Shown: positions 22,601 to 33,000 of the stretch, one piece after another
Layout of the letters: every line of letters begins with the position of its first letter
Numbering within the stretch: the first letter of the stretch is position 1
NCBI RefSeq assembly: GCF_027744825.2
Contig: NC_071334.1
Span: forward strand, 66,871,437-66,935,436
Source: Synchiropus splendidus
Lineage: Eukaryota > Chordata > Actinopteri > Syngnathiformes > Callionymidae
DNA: 64,000 nucleotides
Direction of reading: 5' to 3'
The notes under the pieces: model-generated
The model's input: only the letters and a program-made list of their open reading frames with translations
The model's database searches: none
Told to the model about the DNA's origin: nothing
Position numbers and translations under genes: made by a program

Positions 22601-24414
22601 AGACATGCTTTGGTTAATGTAGTTAAATGGAGCAGTATGAAAGCAGGGCAGTGAGTTAAGCTAATTTCTGATTTACTGGTTTACTCTGCCAAAAAAACCT
22701 AAATAGCCTCTTGTCCTCCACTCTAGGTTAAATTACTCTCAAATGACTGCCAGTTCCTGCCAGGAGTTGTCAGCTGTTCTGAGCTCTTGCACCCTGGAGC
22801 ACCTGGACCTCAGTAACAACGACCTGCAGGACAGTGGGGTGAAGACACTCGCTGCTGCGCTCCACAGTCCAAACTGTCGACTTGGCTCTCTCAGGTCAGC
22901 AAGTCAGTCATGACGTTCGTGTGAAGCAAATCAATCTATGTTTAAGGCTTTAGTTCTGAATGTGAAACCAAAACCAAGACCAAAAAATAGAACATTCTGA
23001 CTGGTTTTAACTTGGCAAAAACGTTTGGTTCAACTGTCTTTACAGCTTGATCAGTAACAAGTTGCTGAACTTCTGTGGCCTTGAATCTGAGGAACATAGT
23101 CATTGTTTTGCGCTCATTCGTCATAAGTTGTTCTCAAGAGAGACACATAACCTTCAGGAGTGTCCCACCATCTCCACAGGTTATCAGGATGCCTGGTCTC
23201 AGAGTCCGGTTGGGAAGCTCTGACCTCGGCTGTGAAAGCTCAACCGTCTCATTTGAGAGCGCTGGACTTGAGCTACAATCACCCTGGAGGAGATGAGAAC
23301 CTGACCGTGCTCTCTGCTGGACTCAAGGACCCTCAGTGGAAGCTGCACTCTCTGAGGTACAGTGGGACTCGTACAGTCACAGCAGGAAGTGACTGCTGGC
23401 TGAGCTTGTTTTTGCCTTGTAGGACGGACAATTGCAGTAGGCTTCTATTGAAATCTGGACTTCAAAAATGTGAGTGTCACAGATGTGTTCTTCAAAGAGT
23501 CTCCTAATTCTGCATTTAAATACCCGCAAACGTGTTCTCAGAAGTCCTTTATTGTTGGTGGAAGGGAAACCAGAAGAGGTCTGTCATCTATCGCTTATTA
23601 GTGCCACGAGTTTTCCTTTAAAAAAAACCCCGCATGAAATCTGATTTATCTTATTAGTGTATTTCTTGGACAAATAGTTTTTGTCTGTTTCATGTAACTT
23701 TCCTCTATCAAAATGGAACTGCAATCTTAATTCAGTTTAATAACTAATACAGTTTGCTGACCCCAGAAGTCACTCACGTCATGGAAATAATGACAGCAGT
23801 CAGCCACTTGAATAACATGTTTTTTTTTCTTAATTGACTTTCTTCATTTTGTTTTCATTTTCTTTTGAAATCCATCAGATAGCTGTGAGATCACCCTCGA
23901 CCCCAACACCACGCACAAAAATGTGGTCCTGTCTGAGAACAACACGCGGGTGACCCTCGCGTTCGATAAGCAGCCGTACCCGGATCATCCGGACCGGTTC
24001 GACTGGTGCTACCAGGTTTTGGGCACCGCTGATCTCAGCAGTCGCTGCTACTGGGAGGTGGACTGGGACGCCGGGGTCGACATTGGGGTCACATATAGAG
24101 GCCTCAGACGGAGAGGGGCTCGTGATGGGAGCAGGCTTGGCTGGAATGACAAGTCCTGGAGTCTGGAGTTCACCAACGATGGCTATTACGCCTGGCACAG
24201 TAACATCAGAACTGAGATCCAGGCGGCCCCCAGCAGGGGCTCCAGGAGAGTGGGCGTGTACCTGGACTGGGAGGCCGGCATCCTCTCCTACTACAGTGTT
24301 TCAGCTGAGACACTGGTCCACCTGTACACCTTCACCTGCACATTCACAGAACCCCTCTTACCTGGGTTTGGATTTTTATCTCTGGATTCTTATGTGTCGC
24401 TTGTACCTGGGTAA
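13617..24414 (+). CDS. fish NLR protein (FISNA-NACHT-LRR-B30.2), NLRC3-like
   Basis: Cytosolic nucleotide-binding innate sensor, complete and open. The seventeen exons join in phase: 13617-13693, 13818-13931, 14829-14939, 16912-17007, 17112-17169, 17253-17448, 17542-19324, 20081-20248, 20323-20496, 20561-20728, 20812-20985, 21055-21228, 21294-21467, 22727-22894, 23180-23356, 23423-23469, 23879-24414; total 4,395 bases, 1,464 residues. Order: N-terminal repeat exons, a Glu/Asp-rich segment, FISNA from about residue 218, NACHT with Walker A GVAGIGKT (313-320) and Walker [10 protein letters not shown] (385-393), LRRs about 812-1270, B30.2 about 1287-1464. No CARD or pyrin domain is seen. The start codon is the ATG opening MDPSTGTND, typical of fish NLRs; the same frame is open further upstream, so the start is inferred. 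This architecture is the large teleost-expanded NLR class. The ligand is unknown. Confidence 0.88.
13818..17007 (+). CDS. tandem N-terminal repeat exons of the NLR
   Basis: Three phase-2 exons (13818-13931, 14829-14939, 16912-17007) encode diverged copies of one peptide of 30-38 residues. The common core is CIS-x6-SM-x-[27 protein letters not shown] and [10 protein letters not shown]. Because all three begin and end in the same phase, any could be skipped or duplicated without breaking the frame. Repeated short N-terminal exons are known in teleost NLRs; their role is not established. Confidence 0.8.
15090..15265. repeat. probable teleost dispersed repeat in an NLR intron
   Basis: The segment contains CCACCAGATGGCACTGTCTG and TAATCCAAGAGCGCCATGTAG, phrases I recognise as typical of a dispersed fish repeat. 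No coding potential is visible. The family is not named and the boundaries are approximate. Confidence 0.35.
16105..16690. repeat. AT-rich fold-back repeat in an NLR intron
   Basis: Short inverted copies of GAAGTATAC-type sequence recur through this block. AAGTATACCAC near 16216 is matched by inverted GTGGTATACTT near 16577. It lies between the second and third repeat exons of the NLR (14829-14939 and 16912-17007) and may be a degenerate inverted-repeat transposon. Confidence 0.4.
17542..19324 (+). CDS. FISNA-NACHT exon of the NLR
   Basis: One 1,783-base exon carries the fish-specific NACHT-associated domain ([17 protein letters not shown] onward), the NACHT ATPase and the downstream helical domains. 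Walker A (GVAGIGKTM) and Walker B (FILDGLDES) are intact, followed by [12 protein letters not shown] (sensor-type strand) and [16 protein letters not shown] in the helical region. The motifs are as expected for an ATP-binding, oligomerizing STAND protein. Confidence 0.93.
20081..23356 (+). CDS. leucine-rich-repeat cassette block of the NLR
   Basis: Eight exons of 168-177 bases each encode two ribonuclease-inhibitor-type LRRs (for example [10 protein letters not shown] and [11 protein letters not shown]). Every boundary splits a codon at phase 2, usually within Leu-Arg. The exon at 21055-21228 is the exception: it ends CTG-GG rather than CTG-AG, which puts Gly where the other cassettes have Arg. 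The LRR block is the likely ligand-facing or autoinhibitory surface. Confidence 0.88.
21468..22726 (+). other. long intron inside the LRR block
   Basis: This intron of 1,259 bases is much longer than the neighbouring LRR introns of about 65-285 bases. It holds A and T runs (for example near 22330-22350), but I see no LRR exon or other coding exon that keeps phase, and no named repeat. Confidence 0.55.
23879..24414 (+). CDS. B30.2 (PRY-SPRY) domain exon of the NLR
   Basis: The terminal exon encodes about 179 residues. It opens with the PRY part ([20 protein letters not shown]) and continues with SPRY motifs [49 protein letters not shown] and LYTF, then [11 protein letters not shown] before TAA. 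Key B30.2 landmarks (LDP, WEV, LDWEAG) are intact. In fish NLRs this domain is a C-terminal recognition module. Confidence 0.92.
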
Positions 24415-26074
24415 CTACTGCCTCACCTGGGCAGTAATGATAGTGTGAGCATGGTAGACTTGTTCTATGGATCAGTGCAGTCCAGAAATATGTTTTTTGT
24501 GTCACTAAACTGTGTTTACTCGATTGCATCCCGGTACATTGCTTTAGACTAGTGACAGATCACCAGCTTGCCTCAGTAAATTAGGAAATTGAATTATGTG
24601 ATGAGAAACCAGGAATTCAGAGAATTCTATTTCAATAGCTGCGTCCAATGTGCACCTGGATGTGGAGAGTAAACTGTCCAGATTCTCTGCTGCTGGATAT
24701 TGTGGTCCAGGTGTTCACAAACATTTGCTGAAATTAAATGAAGCATGTTTACAAATAGGTACACAAATGTATTATTTTTAGGGGTGGGATATTCTTGATA
24801 TAGTTTTCATTAATTGCCGTTGAATAGTTGCAGTGTACTGAATATTTTAAGTGCACAGAACAACAGTTCTTGTCTTTTTATCCTTGAGATTTTTAAACTA
24901 TAACTTTCCACTCATTCAGTTTTGGTTACAACCTGGAACTGGAGGCTGAAAAAAATACGACTGATATTTTAAATTATTTTTTTAAGTTGGATTTTCTGCT
25001 ATCTTTATTTTACATAACCAAAAACTGAAGTGTAATTTATTATTTAGCCCTGTGAGTTATTTGTGCGATAAGCGTATCTCTGGTTCATCCTGCCCGGAGC
25101 GAATGCTCATCCCAGAGTTGAGACAGTGCGAGCACATGCAGCTGGTACCGTGTGATAAAACGGTTGGGCTCTTCAGTGAAATCTTCTCCCGAATGTAATT
25201 TTCACTCACTCTGCGCTTCATTTTTCATGAATGAAAATAATATAAAATGTAACCGAAGTACCATCCTGTGGTATCCTCCATTACTGTAACAGAATAAAAG
25301 GAAAATGGAAAAAAGGCAAATGGCCAGAATTCTATCAGCGGTGCAGTGCTATAGGAAGAAAGCCAAAGTGTATATTTTTATATTGAATATTTGCACATTT
25401 CTTGTATTGTATTTCACAGCTGTGAGGCCCTTTTAAATGGAGAAACAGTTGATATGTTTGGTAAACACTATGTGTGCTTGTCATAATGTGTTACACAAAG
25501 GTGGCTACAGTAAATCAAACAAATAAATCATGCTTCTCGATAGACTGGTTGGACTTGTTGATTCAAGTGTTGACTTTTTCTATTCAGCGCAAAAGATGTC
25601 AAACATCAGGTTCAGGGTCACCTGGATGTGAACCTGGAGCTGGGATCTGTTTGCTGGCGTAGAGACACACTAGTCGGTCAGAAAAGGACACTGAGACAGA
25701 CTATGGAGACGTCCTGAGGAGGGAAGGTGAGAGCAGAAGCAGCCCGTTCCTCCTCCATATGACACTCAAGCATGTTGTGCTACACTGGACTTCATGACTT
25801 TCAAACTTAAATTCACATCGCAAGTCATTTAAGACAAGGACAGACACTTGCTCTCAACTAAAATGAGAAAAAAAAATCTTCTGAATACCAACAAAAACAT
25901 CAGCAACCTTTGTGACCATTTGATTGACATCTAGCCCTTTAGGCTCCACGGACCAGCAGGGATTTTGTTAGGTTGTGGGATGCTTCTTTCAATCCAGAGT
26001 TGCGTGTCCAAAGTCCTTGGATTTCCAGGTATTCTCAATGTGACGTCTCATGTGGAGTTGCTCAGAGTGAGGTT
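24415..26074. other. 3' region between the convergent NLR and plcxd1-like genes
   Basis: The two genes converge here. An AATAAA at 25293-25298 may serve the NLR. The rest is AT-rich with no recognisable gene. Short open frames near 25474-25662 show no domain. Confidence 0.5.
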
Positions 26075-28294
26075 TTATTTTTCTTCTCTGTATCCAGTTC
26101 TAGTTTGTGTCTCATTCGTTTCAGATCTTGAAGGGTGAAGTCCAGGTTTGATGACGTCCCGCACATGGGTTTGGCCCAACAGCTTGTAGTTCAGCTCAAT
26201 TACAAGAGAGCAAAACTGACTGATACCCACAAAGTCACAGCAAATAATATTGACGGCCCCCTTCTGCGGTCCTGCACGCTGCCCCTCCACCCAGCCCAGC
26301 AGCACAGACAGAGCACGTGCAGTCATTGACCTCATGTTTTGGAAGGGGTGGAGCAGGACGTAGGAAGCGTCTTCGGTCAGGTTCAGTCCACTGACGTAGA
26401 ACTTTGGATCTGGAGATGAAAAAGTCAAAAGTTTGTCACTGAAACAAACAGGCTAGTTTGATATTAAAAACAATACCAGGCCTTTGTCTTTTCTTATCCT
26501 CCAGGAAAGCAATCACTTTTTTGGGGTCTGAGCTGTCCGCATACCTGAAATTGTATCTTCATTCAGTCGAATATTTTGTTGTAATTGATTGAAGTATGCT
26601 TACAAGTAAGGTATGTCTTTCCATAGCTTCGGGTGACGCTGCACCATCGTCTCGTTGTCGTAGGAAACTATCAACTGCTGACCTTTCTGCCGACAGCTGT
26701 GTAGTGTTGGAGTGCTCTACACACAAATACCAAACTTTATCATGAAAAGTCATGTTTTACAAAGCATGTACATATACAGTGGTACCTCGGTTTTCGAACG
26801 TCCCGGAATTCAAACGAATCGGAGTTCGAACAAAAATTTCGAGATTTTTTTTGCTTCGGATTTTGAACGAAAATCCAGAACTGAAACAGAAAAAGCCAGA
26901 AAACCGATCAGCGGACTGATCAGCTGACCCACGACGCACTTTGTTATTGTGTATAACGCAGCCTCTGTATGCAGACGTGTCCCGTTAGCTACATTTACTG
27001 ACTGTTTTTTCTTCATATTGAGGTGTAAAACCTTTCCTGTCTCCACACTGGACCGTGGTAGAGTGTCACAGGGGAGGTGCTGGAGCGCTCACTCCAGGGT
27101 TTGATGTCCTGTTGTGGGCTGGAGCTGGGACAGGGATGAGGCGAGTCTGGGACAGAGCGTGACTTGGTTTATGACTTTGTCACAGCCAAACTGCACAGAA
27201 GCGCACATTCAGAGCTGGACACGCACCGGGCACCTCTTCACTTCTGGAGAGACGTCACTCACTCGGCAACCCCTCCCACATGCAGCGGCCACACACATAG
27301 AGGAACAGCCACCTGCAGCAGACACTCTACATTCACTCCTACAAAACCTTATTTTAAGGCTTGGAACGCATTATTTCTTTTTCCATTCATTGTAATGGGG
27401 AAAAATCGATTCAGATTTCAAACAAATCGCTTGTCGAACGACCGTCTGGAACGGATTGTGGTCGAGAACCGAGGCACCACTGTATATATATATATATATA
27501 TGTATTTACCGTCGAGGGACAGAGTTTATGGTTAAACAGGGAGAAGATGAACTCAACAAGAAGGCCATGCTCTTGGTCTGTCAGTCCCTCAAAATGAGAG
27601 CAGCAGATGATCACTATCTCCAAAGGATGAGCGTCCAGCCAGGAGGCCAGTTCATCCAGCGCTTCCTACACACGCACACGCACGCACAAGCGTCAAGTGC
27701 TTGCAGATGCACGGACCGAGAGGGCGCGCGTACCTTGACTGTGATCAATGTGTAGATCCCATGTGCAAAAAACAACCTGCTGCCGGAAGGTTTCCTGGCG
27801 ATGCGCAGATCAAAGAATCGAATGCCAAGATCACACTGATCCCTGAGCACGGATTGCTGCACGCACACACAAGCACGCGGTATCATCATTATTACTCATA
27901 TCAGGGCATGTGAATTGTGTTTTGAACACAGTGCTGTACATGTACAGCTGTTATAAGCAGGTCTCAAGGCGAGCCGGACCTGCGTGGTGGACCAGCGGGA
28001 CACGCACGCACGGACGCAGCCGGGACAGAGCCGCTCCGCCAGCAGCAGGCAGCGCGGCTCCGACCTCAGGACCGGCGACGACCGATCCAGACAAAAGGAC
28101 ATGCTGTCGTGACTTCCTGGAAACAAGCACAACATGTATATGTTTTTACGCGGTCAATTTGACGGCACACCGAGCGTCAGGATTCTTTTACCTGGTATCG
28201 CTAAGTTCCAGAGCGGCACGTCGAGCAACTCTTCCGGCAAACACGACATCCAGTCCGAATTTGTTTGGACTTTCGGTCTCAACCGCGTTTCCAT
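26075..28294 (-). CDS. plcxd1: PI-PLC X domain-containing protein 1-like
   Basis: Seven exons on the minus strand join in phase: 28294-28192, 28116-27980, 27856-27734, 27665-27510, 26716-26604, 26544-26477, 26409-26075; 344 residues, close to the roughly 320 of human PLCXD1. The X domain is a TIM-barrel phosphodiesterase related to phosphoinositide phospholipase C but without PH, EF-hand, Y or C2 parts. Likely catalytic histidines are in PGSHDSM (His37) and FFAHGIY (His112), and the strand DLGIRFFDLR is conserved. The later family motifs ASWLDAHP, EIVIICC, QQLIVSYDN and CCDFVGISQF are present. About 30 residues follow the usual LNYKLLG end. Intron 4 carries a DNA transposon (26777-27482). plcxd2 or plcxd3 are alternatives, but DWMS and DVPLWNLAIPGSHDSM look most like PLCXD1. 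Natural substrate is unsettled in the family. Confidence 0.85.
26777..27482 (+). mobile_element. non-autonomous inverted-repeat DNA transposon, copy 1
   Basis: The 706-base element begins CAGTGGTACCTCGGTTTTCG and ends with the inverted match CGAGAACCGAGGCACCACTG, directly flanked by TA on both sides, which fits a TA target duplication. The open frames inside (about 27114-27395) show no transposase. TA duplication and CAGT ends point to a Tc1/mariner or pogo-type non-autonomous element. It sits in intron 4 of the plcxd1-like gene, and copy 2 is at 54632-55296 in the opposite orientation. Confidence 0.75.
27483..27501. repeat. short (TA)n tract
   Basis: About nine TA units abut the right end of the transposon and end about nine bases outside plcxd1-like exon 4 (27510 is its last coding base). 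Confidence 0.85.
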
Positions 28295-28488
28295 AACCGA
28301 GTAACTTCGCTTCCTCAAACCATTATTTGTGGAAAAATGAGGGTTTCGACTTCCTAGTAGTGAATTGTTTAGCTTCCGGTATCTAAAATCTACTTCCTTT
28401 TTCCAAAATAAAAAACGGATTTGAAATACAGTATTTATTTGGACACGAAGCAATCTACGATGTACTAGGGGAATATTCAACAAGATAC

Positions 28489-28491
<3 letters not shown>

Positions 28492-28582
<91 letters not shown>
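28492..28582. repeat. (TA)n microsatellite, about 91 bases
   Basis: An uninterrupted run of about 45 TA units lies about 200 bases upstream of the plcxd1-like start codon. It is the longest simple repeat in the window and is likely length-variable. Confidence 0.95.
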
Positions 28583-28584
<2 letters not shown>

Positions 28585-28639
28585 TGTGGCCTTGGAGAGA
28601 CCAGTTCAGATATGCGTGGCTTCACCTTGCCAAGTGCTG

Positions 28640-28717
28640 TGGCAGAGGCTCCGCCAAACCCCTAAGACGACTCACCGAACCCCTAGGGTTTGATCGAACC
28701 CAGGCTAAGAACCACTG
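28640..28717 (-). mobile_element. hAT-like transposon terminus
   Basis: On the minus strand the segment begins CAGTGGTTCTTAGCCTGGGT and continues with TCGATCAAACCCTAGGGGTT. This is the terminal sequence I associate with non-autonomous hAT elements in fish. The other end was not found, so this is probably a fragment. Confidence 0.55.
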
Positions 28718-29251
28718 TTCTCGGGTGAGTTGCTACTTCAACAGGTGTCTCATCAAAATAATATATCTCTCGTCCGTCATGCTGCGCATTGTTGTAATCC
28801 TTTGCACTCAGAATTGGAATGTGGCGCTTGCAACACATGCAATATTAAGATATCTAATTTGTTGTCAGACTTGTGTGAACTTTGGCACCCTCCATATACC
28901 TTCAAAGAGAAACGGCGATGTGGTCCTTGTGAACAAAGATATCCCTGACTTTGAGAATGATCATCGAATATCTTCAATAAAAGGTAGATTCCCAAGCAAC
29001 ATTTGCAAAAAAATATGAATCTACAGCATGTGCACAGTGTCAGAAGATAATGCTAGTGCGAATAGCTTTGTTTTGTTGTCGTGATTTTGCTACTTAATGA
29101 GTGCTCCAAATTAGTTCAGTGAGATTCTAGTGAAATTTGCCCACTTAGTGGAAATCATTGCATCTTGCCTTAATTTCTCTTAATAGTTCCAAGAACCTCA
29201 TGTGCTGAGTCCAGTGACTGGGCAGTCCAGCCCAGCTTGGGTCCGGCTCCT

Positions 29252-29257
29252 TATAAA
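29252..29257 (+). promoter_or_regulatory. TATA box of fhl2, within a CArG-like palindrome
   Basis: TATAAA lies about 30 bases before a probable untranslated first exon that ends at 29332 with a good GTAAGA donor. The TATA is embedded in CCTTATAAAGG, which resembles a serum-response-factor CArG box but has seven rather than six central A/T bases. Mammalian FHL2 is a known SRF target, which makes the coincidence notable; use of the site is inference. Confidence 0.5.
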
Positions 29258-30099
29258 GGAGTGAGCTCCAGTGTGCAAAAGACCTCTGAGAACTAACCTG
29301 CAGCCTCGCTGCTCTCCTCACAGGATCAAGCGGTAAGAAATATTCCGTCCTTTAATTTATCATTGGCATTGAAGCGAATATGTTGTTTGACGCCTACGAC
29401 TGAATTCTGTGTATAATAATCACTGCAGACGCGAGTAGACTTTTAAGAGTGCTTGAATGAATAACTCGAAAAGGCATGCACTAAAGGGCAGGAGTTTGTC
29501 TTTGTATGAACAACACGACATTTTGAAGATAGTTTTGGTTGTGATTATATGTTGTATGACTTTCAAAAACATTTTTCCCCCCAAAAATGTCTTGGATGTA
29601 CCGTAGCATCTTTCATGTAATGGTAGAAGACGGAAATGTTTTTTGTATGCAATAATACAACATGAAATAAGCTACAACAAAAAGCAAATGTATTTTAACT
29701 TGTTTTGAATTTTAAAATAAATCGGTGTTTATATATGTTATGTTCATTGTGCATCAGATTTTCCCCACAGTCTCACATTTTTCCTGGAAAGCTGACAGGA
29801 CTTCCAGTTTAAAGCCCTCAAACCAATGTCTTCCGCAGCATGTTTACAGCATTCCTGAGCTTAATTTGTTCTATGTAGCCCTACATTAGCCCCCCCATAT
29901 CCACACAGGCTACACGTCTTTGGTTCTTCAGTGTAATTGAGTGGAACATGTGACTCGAGATGGTTGGAGATTGGAATAAGCCAGGGCTCCAATTGGGGAA
30001 ATGAAGTGTAATACATTTCAGGTGGCTACTGAACTCGTGCTCCAACCAATTGAGTGGGATCCTGCTCTGCTCCCAGAACAGGACTGACTGAGGGCCCGG

Positions 30100-33000
30100 A
30101 TGACCATGTTGGACCCTTACGACTGCACCAACTGTAAAGAGTCCCTGTTTGGGAAAAAGTACATCCTGAAGCAGGACAGTCCGTACTGCATCAAGTGCTA
30201 CGAGGAGTTGTTCTCCAGCAACTGCGACTCTTGTCACAAGCTCATTGGCTGCACCAGCAAGGTAGTCATGAAGATAGTGTGTTTCATGGTGTGTTTCTTA
30301 TCTAGTCATGTGACCCGTCAGTAAGCATCACCACAGTTAACAGGAGGAGAGTCGAGCCGTTGTTGTGGTGATGTAGTCAAGACCATCTAACCTGAAACCA
30401 GCTCAAGACTTTGATGCTCCGACACAGAATCAAGAGGGAGCAACATTAAGATCCGGACCAAAGTGAATTCAGAACAAACACCTGGCTTGTTCCAGTGAAA
30501 GCATTTCAGTTCTTGATTATTTCAAAAAAGGTGACTACAGTTTCGTAGGCAGCCAGAAATAAACGTTGTGAGGTGCTGCCAAGCCAAAAGATGGAAGAAA
30601 AACGGTCTTAAATTTAACGTAAATTGTGTCACTAGTATATAAAACAACGAGAAGGAAGGAAAAAAGTGTAATGACATGAGAGTATATGCTTGGTATATGT
30701 AAATAGATTATATATTGTTTCATGTTATACACATTTCATTGAAATAATCCCAGTATTATTCATAAAAAATGAAGATCTGTTCAATATCTTGGTAACAAAA
30801 CTATGGTCAAATCATGTAAATTACTTATACAAATATTTTTATTCTGAATGACAATAAATAATGGTTGTTATGTATTAAAATAACAATTATCAAACTTATC
30901 TAATTTAAGATTCATTGCTGCCAGGGACAAAAACAGACACAAATAGGGAAAAATGAATATAAAGTCCTGAAGAAGAAAATATGAAATACAATTATTAATA
31001 TTATTGAAATAGTAGACTGCTGACAAAAGCAATGAGCTGCACTTTGCCCATGTAGTTTATGGACTATAGAACCATAGTCTAAAAACAGGCAGTTAGAGAT
31101 CATTCATGTTTTTATTCAACTTTTTTGTCTCTTTCAAAATCATCCTGACCAAACTTAAAATGCCTTGCACCTTCTGATGCGCTCCATCCGCCACTGCTTG
31201 TTGGGCCTGATTCTGTCACTTAAAAATACATGATAAACAATTGCCTTATGAATCACCATCGAATTTCAAAACCACCAACATGTTACGAACATAATTTCCC
31301 TTGGGATTCTGATTTGCAGGATCTGTCGTACAAGGACCGTCACTGGCACAGCGAGTGCTTCCTCTGCATCAAATGCAGCCAGTCGCTGGTGGAGCAACCT
31401 TTTGCTACCAAAGATGACATGCTGATGTGCACCGAGTGCTACATCAATGAGTACTCCTCCAAGTGCCATACATGCCAGAAGACTATCACACCAGGTGAGG
31501 AGAAGCTTTTCTCCACTTTTCTCCGTAGTTTGAAAGTGTTCAGATCATTGATTTCACCTTCGCACGTGGTAGGTTCCAAAAAAATGGAGCACAAGGGCAA
31601 CACTTGGCATGAGAACTGTTTCACCTGCAACCGCTGCCAGCAGCCCATTGGTACCAGGAGCTTTGTCCAGAAGGACACCAACAAGTACTGCCTGCCTTGC
31701 TATGAGAAGCAGTTTGCTCTTCCATGTATCCACTGCAAAAAGGTACCACTGGAAACATTTGTTGCTCGACTGTATTGATTAAATGTTCTCATCCGACTTT
31801 GAAAGTTGGTCTCCAGGTGATGAGAAAGGGGAGAATAAGGAGAAGGATTCCAGGGGCCCGTGACTGACTGAGACCCAGAAGGGCCACTAACAGCATCATG
31901 ATACTGACAATGTCATATGACACTCAGTAATGAACGACCAATGGATTTTAATGATGTTAAATGGCTCAGTCCACCTTGCAAAGATGCACTTTGAACATTA
32001 TTATTTATTCACTTTAATGGAATTTAACTTTTGTATGTTTAGGCAATGAATCTGAAGAGAATCTCATGTTCACGTATTTCAAGGTAGAGATGGGGGTTTT
32101 TAATTTATCTTTAGTACTGCACTGACCACGAAACGGTCATGTGTTTCTTTCCAGTGATATGGGAAAGATAGTCAAAAGTGTCATTAAAACACAGATGCTT
32201 ATGTCAAATGTTGACGTTTTTAGCCAATTTTCTTCTCGTGGTGACCAAGTCCCTGCCGACAGCCCTGCCTCCCATCATATTGTACTAGTACACGTGGTAT
32301 CTGAACATGCAGGATCCCGAGTCGGCAGTCATCTTCAGCAAGCCTAAAACAATGTTGACTGACTAACAACACATTTTGGCATGAGAAAATGGATTTATTG
32401 ATTTGATTATATGGTTAGTTTGACAAAAGCCTTGTTTCTCTTTGCAAATTGTGCTAAACTCAGAGCCGCTTCTCAACTTTATTGACATGTCCCAACAATT
32501 ATGTAGAAATCGGTTCATAACTCTGTCAGTTATGTTGCTGAAAGACAGACTTGTCTCACGTCTGATATTGTCTGGAGGATAGAATGTTGAGGCAGACTCA
32601 GTAACTGGCTCTTCCTGACAGTGATTTCTAGCTAATTGTACCGCTAACTCAATAGTGAAATGTCACGATGCATGGCGGAGACGGCTTTGATGTTTGCTTA
32701 TGAAAGAGTCACAAGACAGTCTTAGGTTATGTGGCTTCTTCAAACTAATGCTGGGTACTGGGTAAGCAAGTCAAAGCAACCTCCAATAAAAGCAGTTTAA
32801 AGCTTGTGGAGCATGAATGAGCTTTCATCAAACGGTGGAAAGCTTTATGTTGAACGCTGCTGATTGGTTTATTCAATCTGCTGTGTATTCCAGCCCATCC
32901 TGACTGGAGGCGTGAACTACCGGGAGCAGCCCTGGCATAAGAGCTGTTTCGTCTGCACGGGATGTAAGCAGCAGCTCGCCGGCCAGCGCTTCACCTCCCG

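Larger units (their letters stand above)
28295..29250. other. divergent intergenic region between plcxd1-like and fhl2
   Basis: Start regions of two oppositely oriented genes flank this stretch. It contains a long (TA)n array, a hAT-like terminus and AT-rich DNA. Open frames near 28581-29018 overlap the repeats and show no domain. Confidence 0.5.

Noticed and set aside
27114..27395. Open frame similar to one at 54621-55040
   Set aside because: The similarity comes from both lying in copies of the same transposon. No domain is seen and the frames are not maintained elsewhere.
28581..29018. 145-codon open frame upstream of fhl2
   Set aside because: It starts in a TA array and crosses a hAT-like terminus; no domain is seen.
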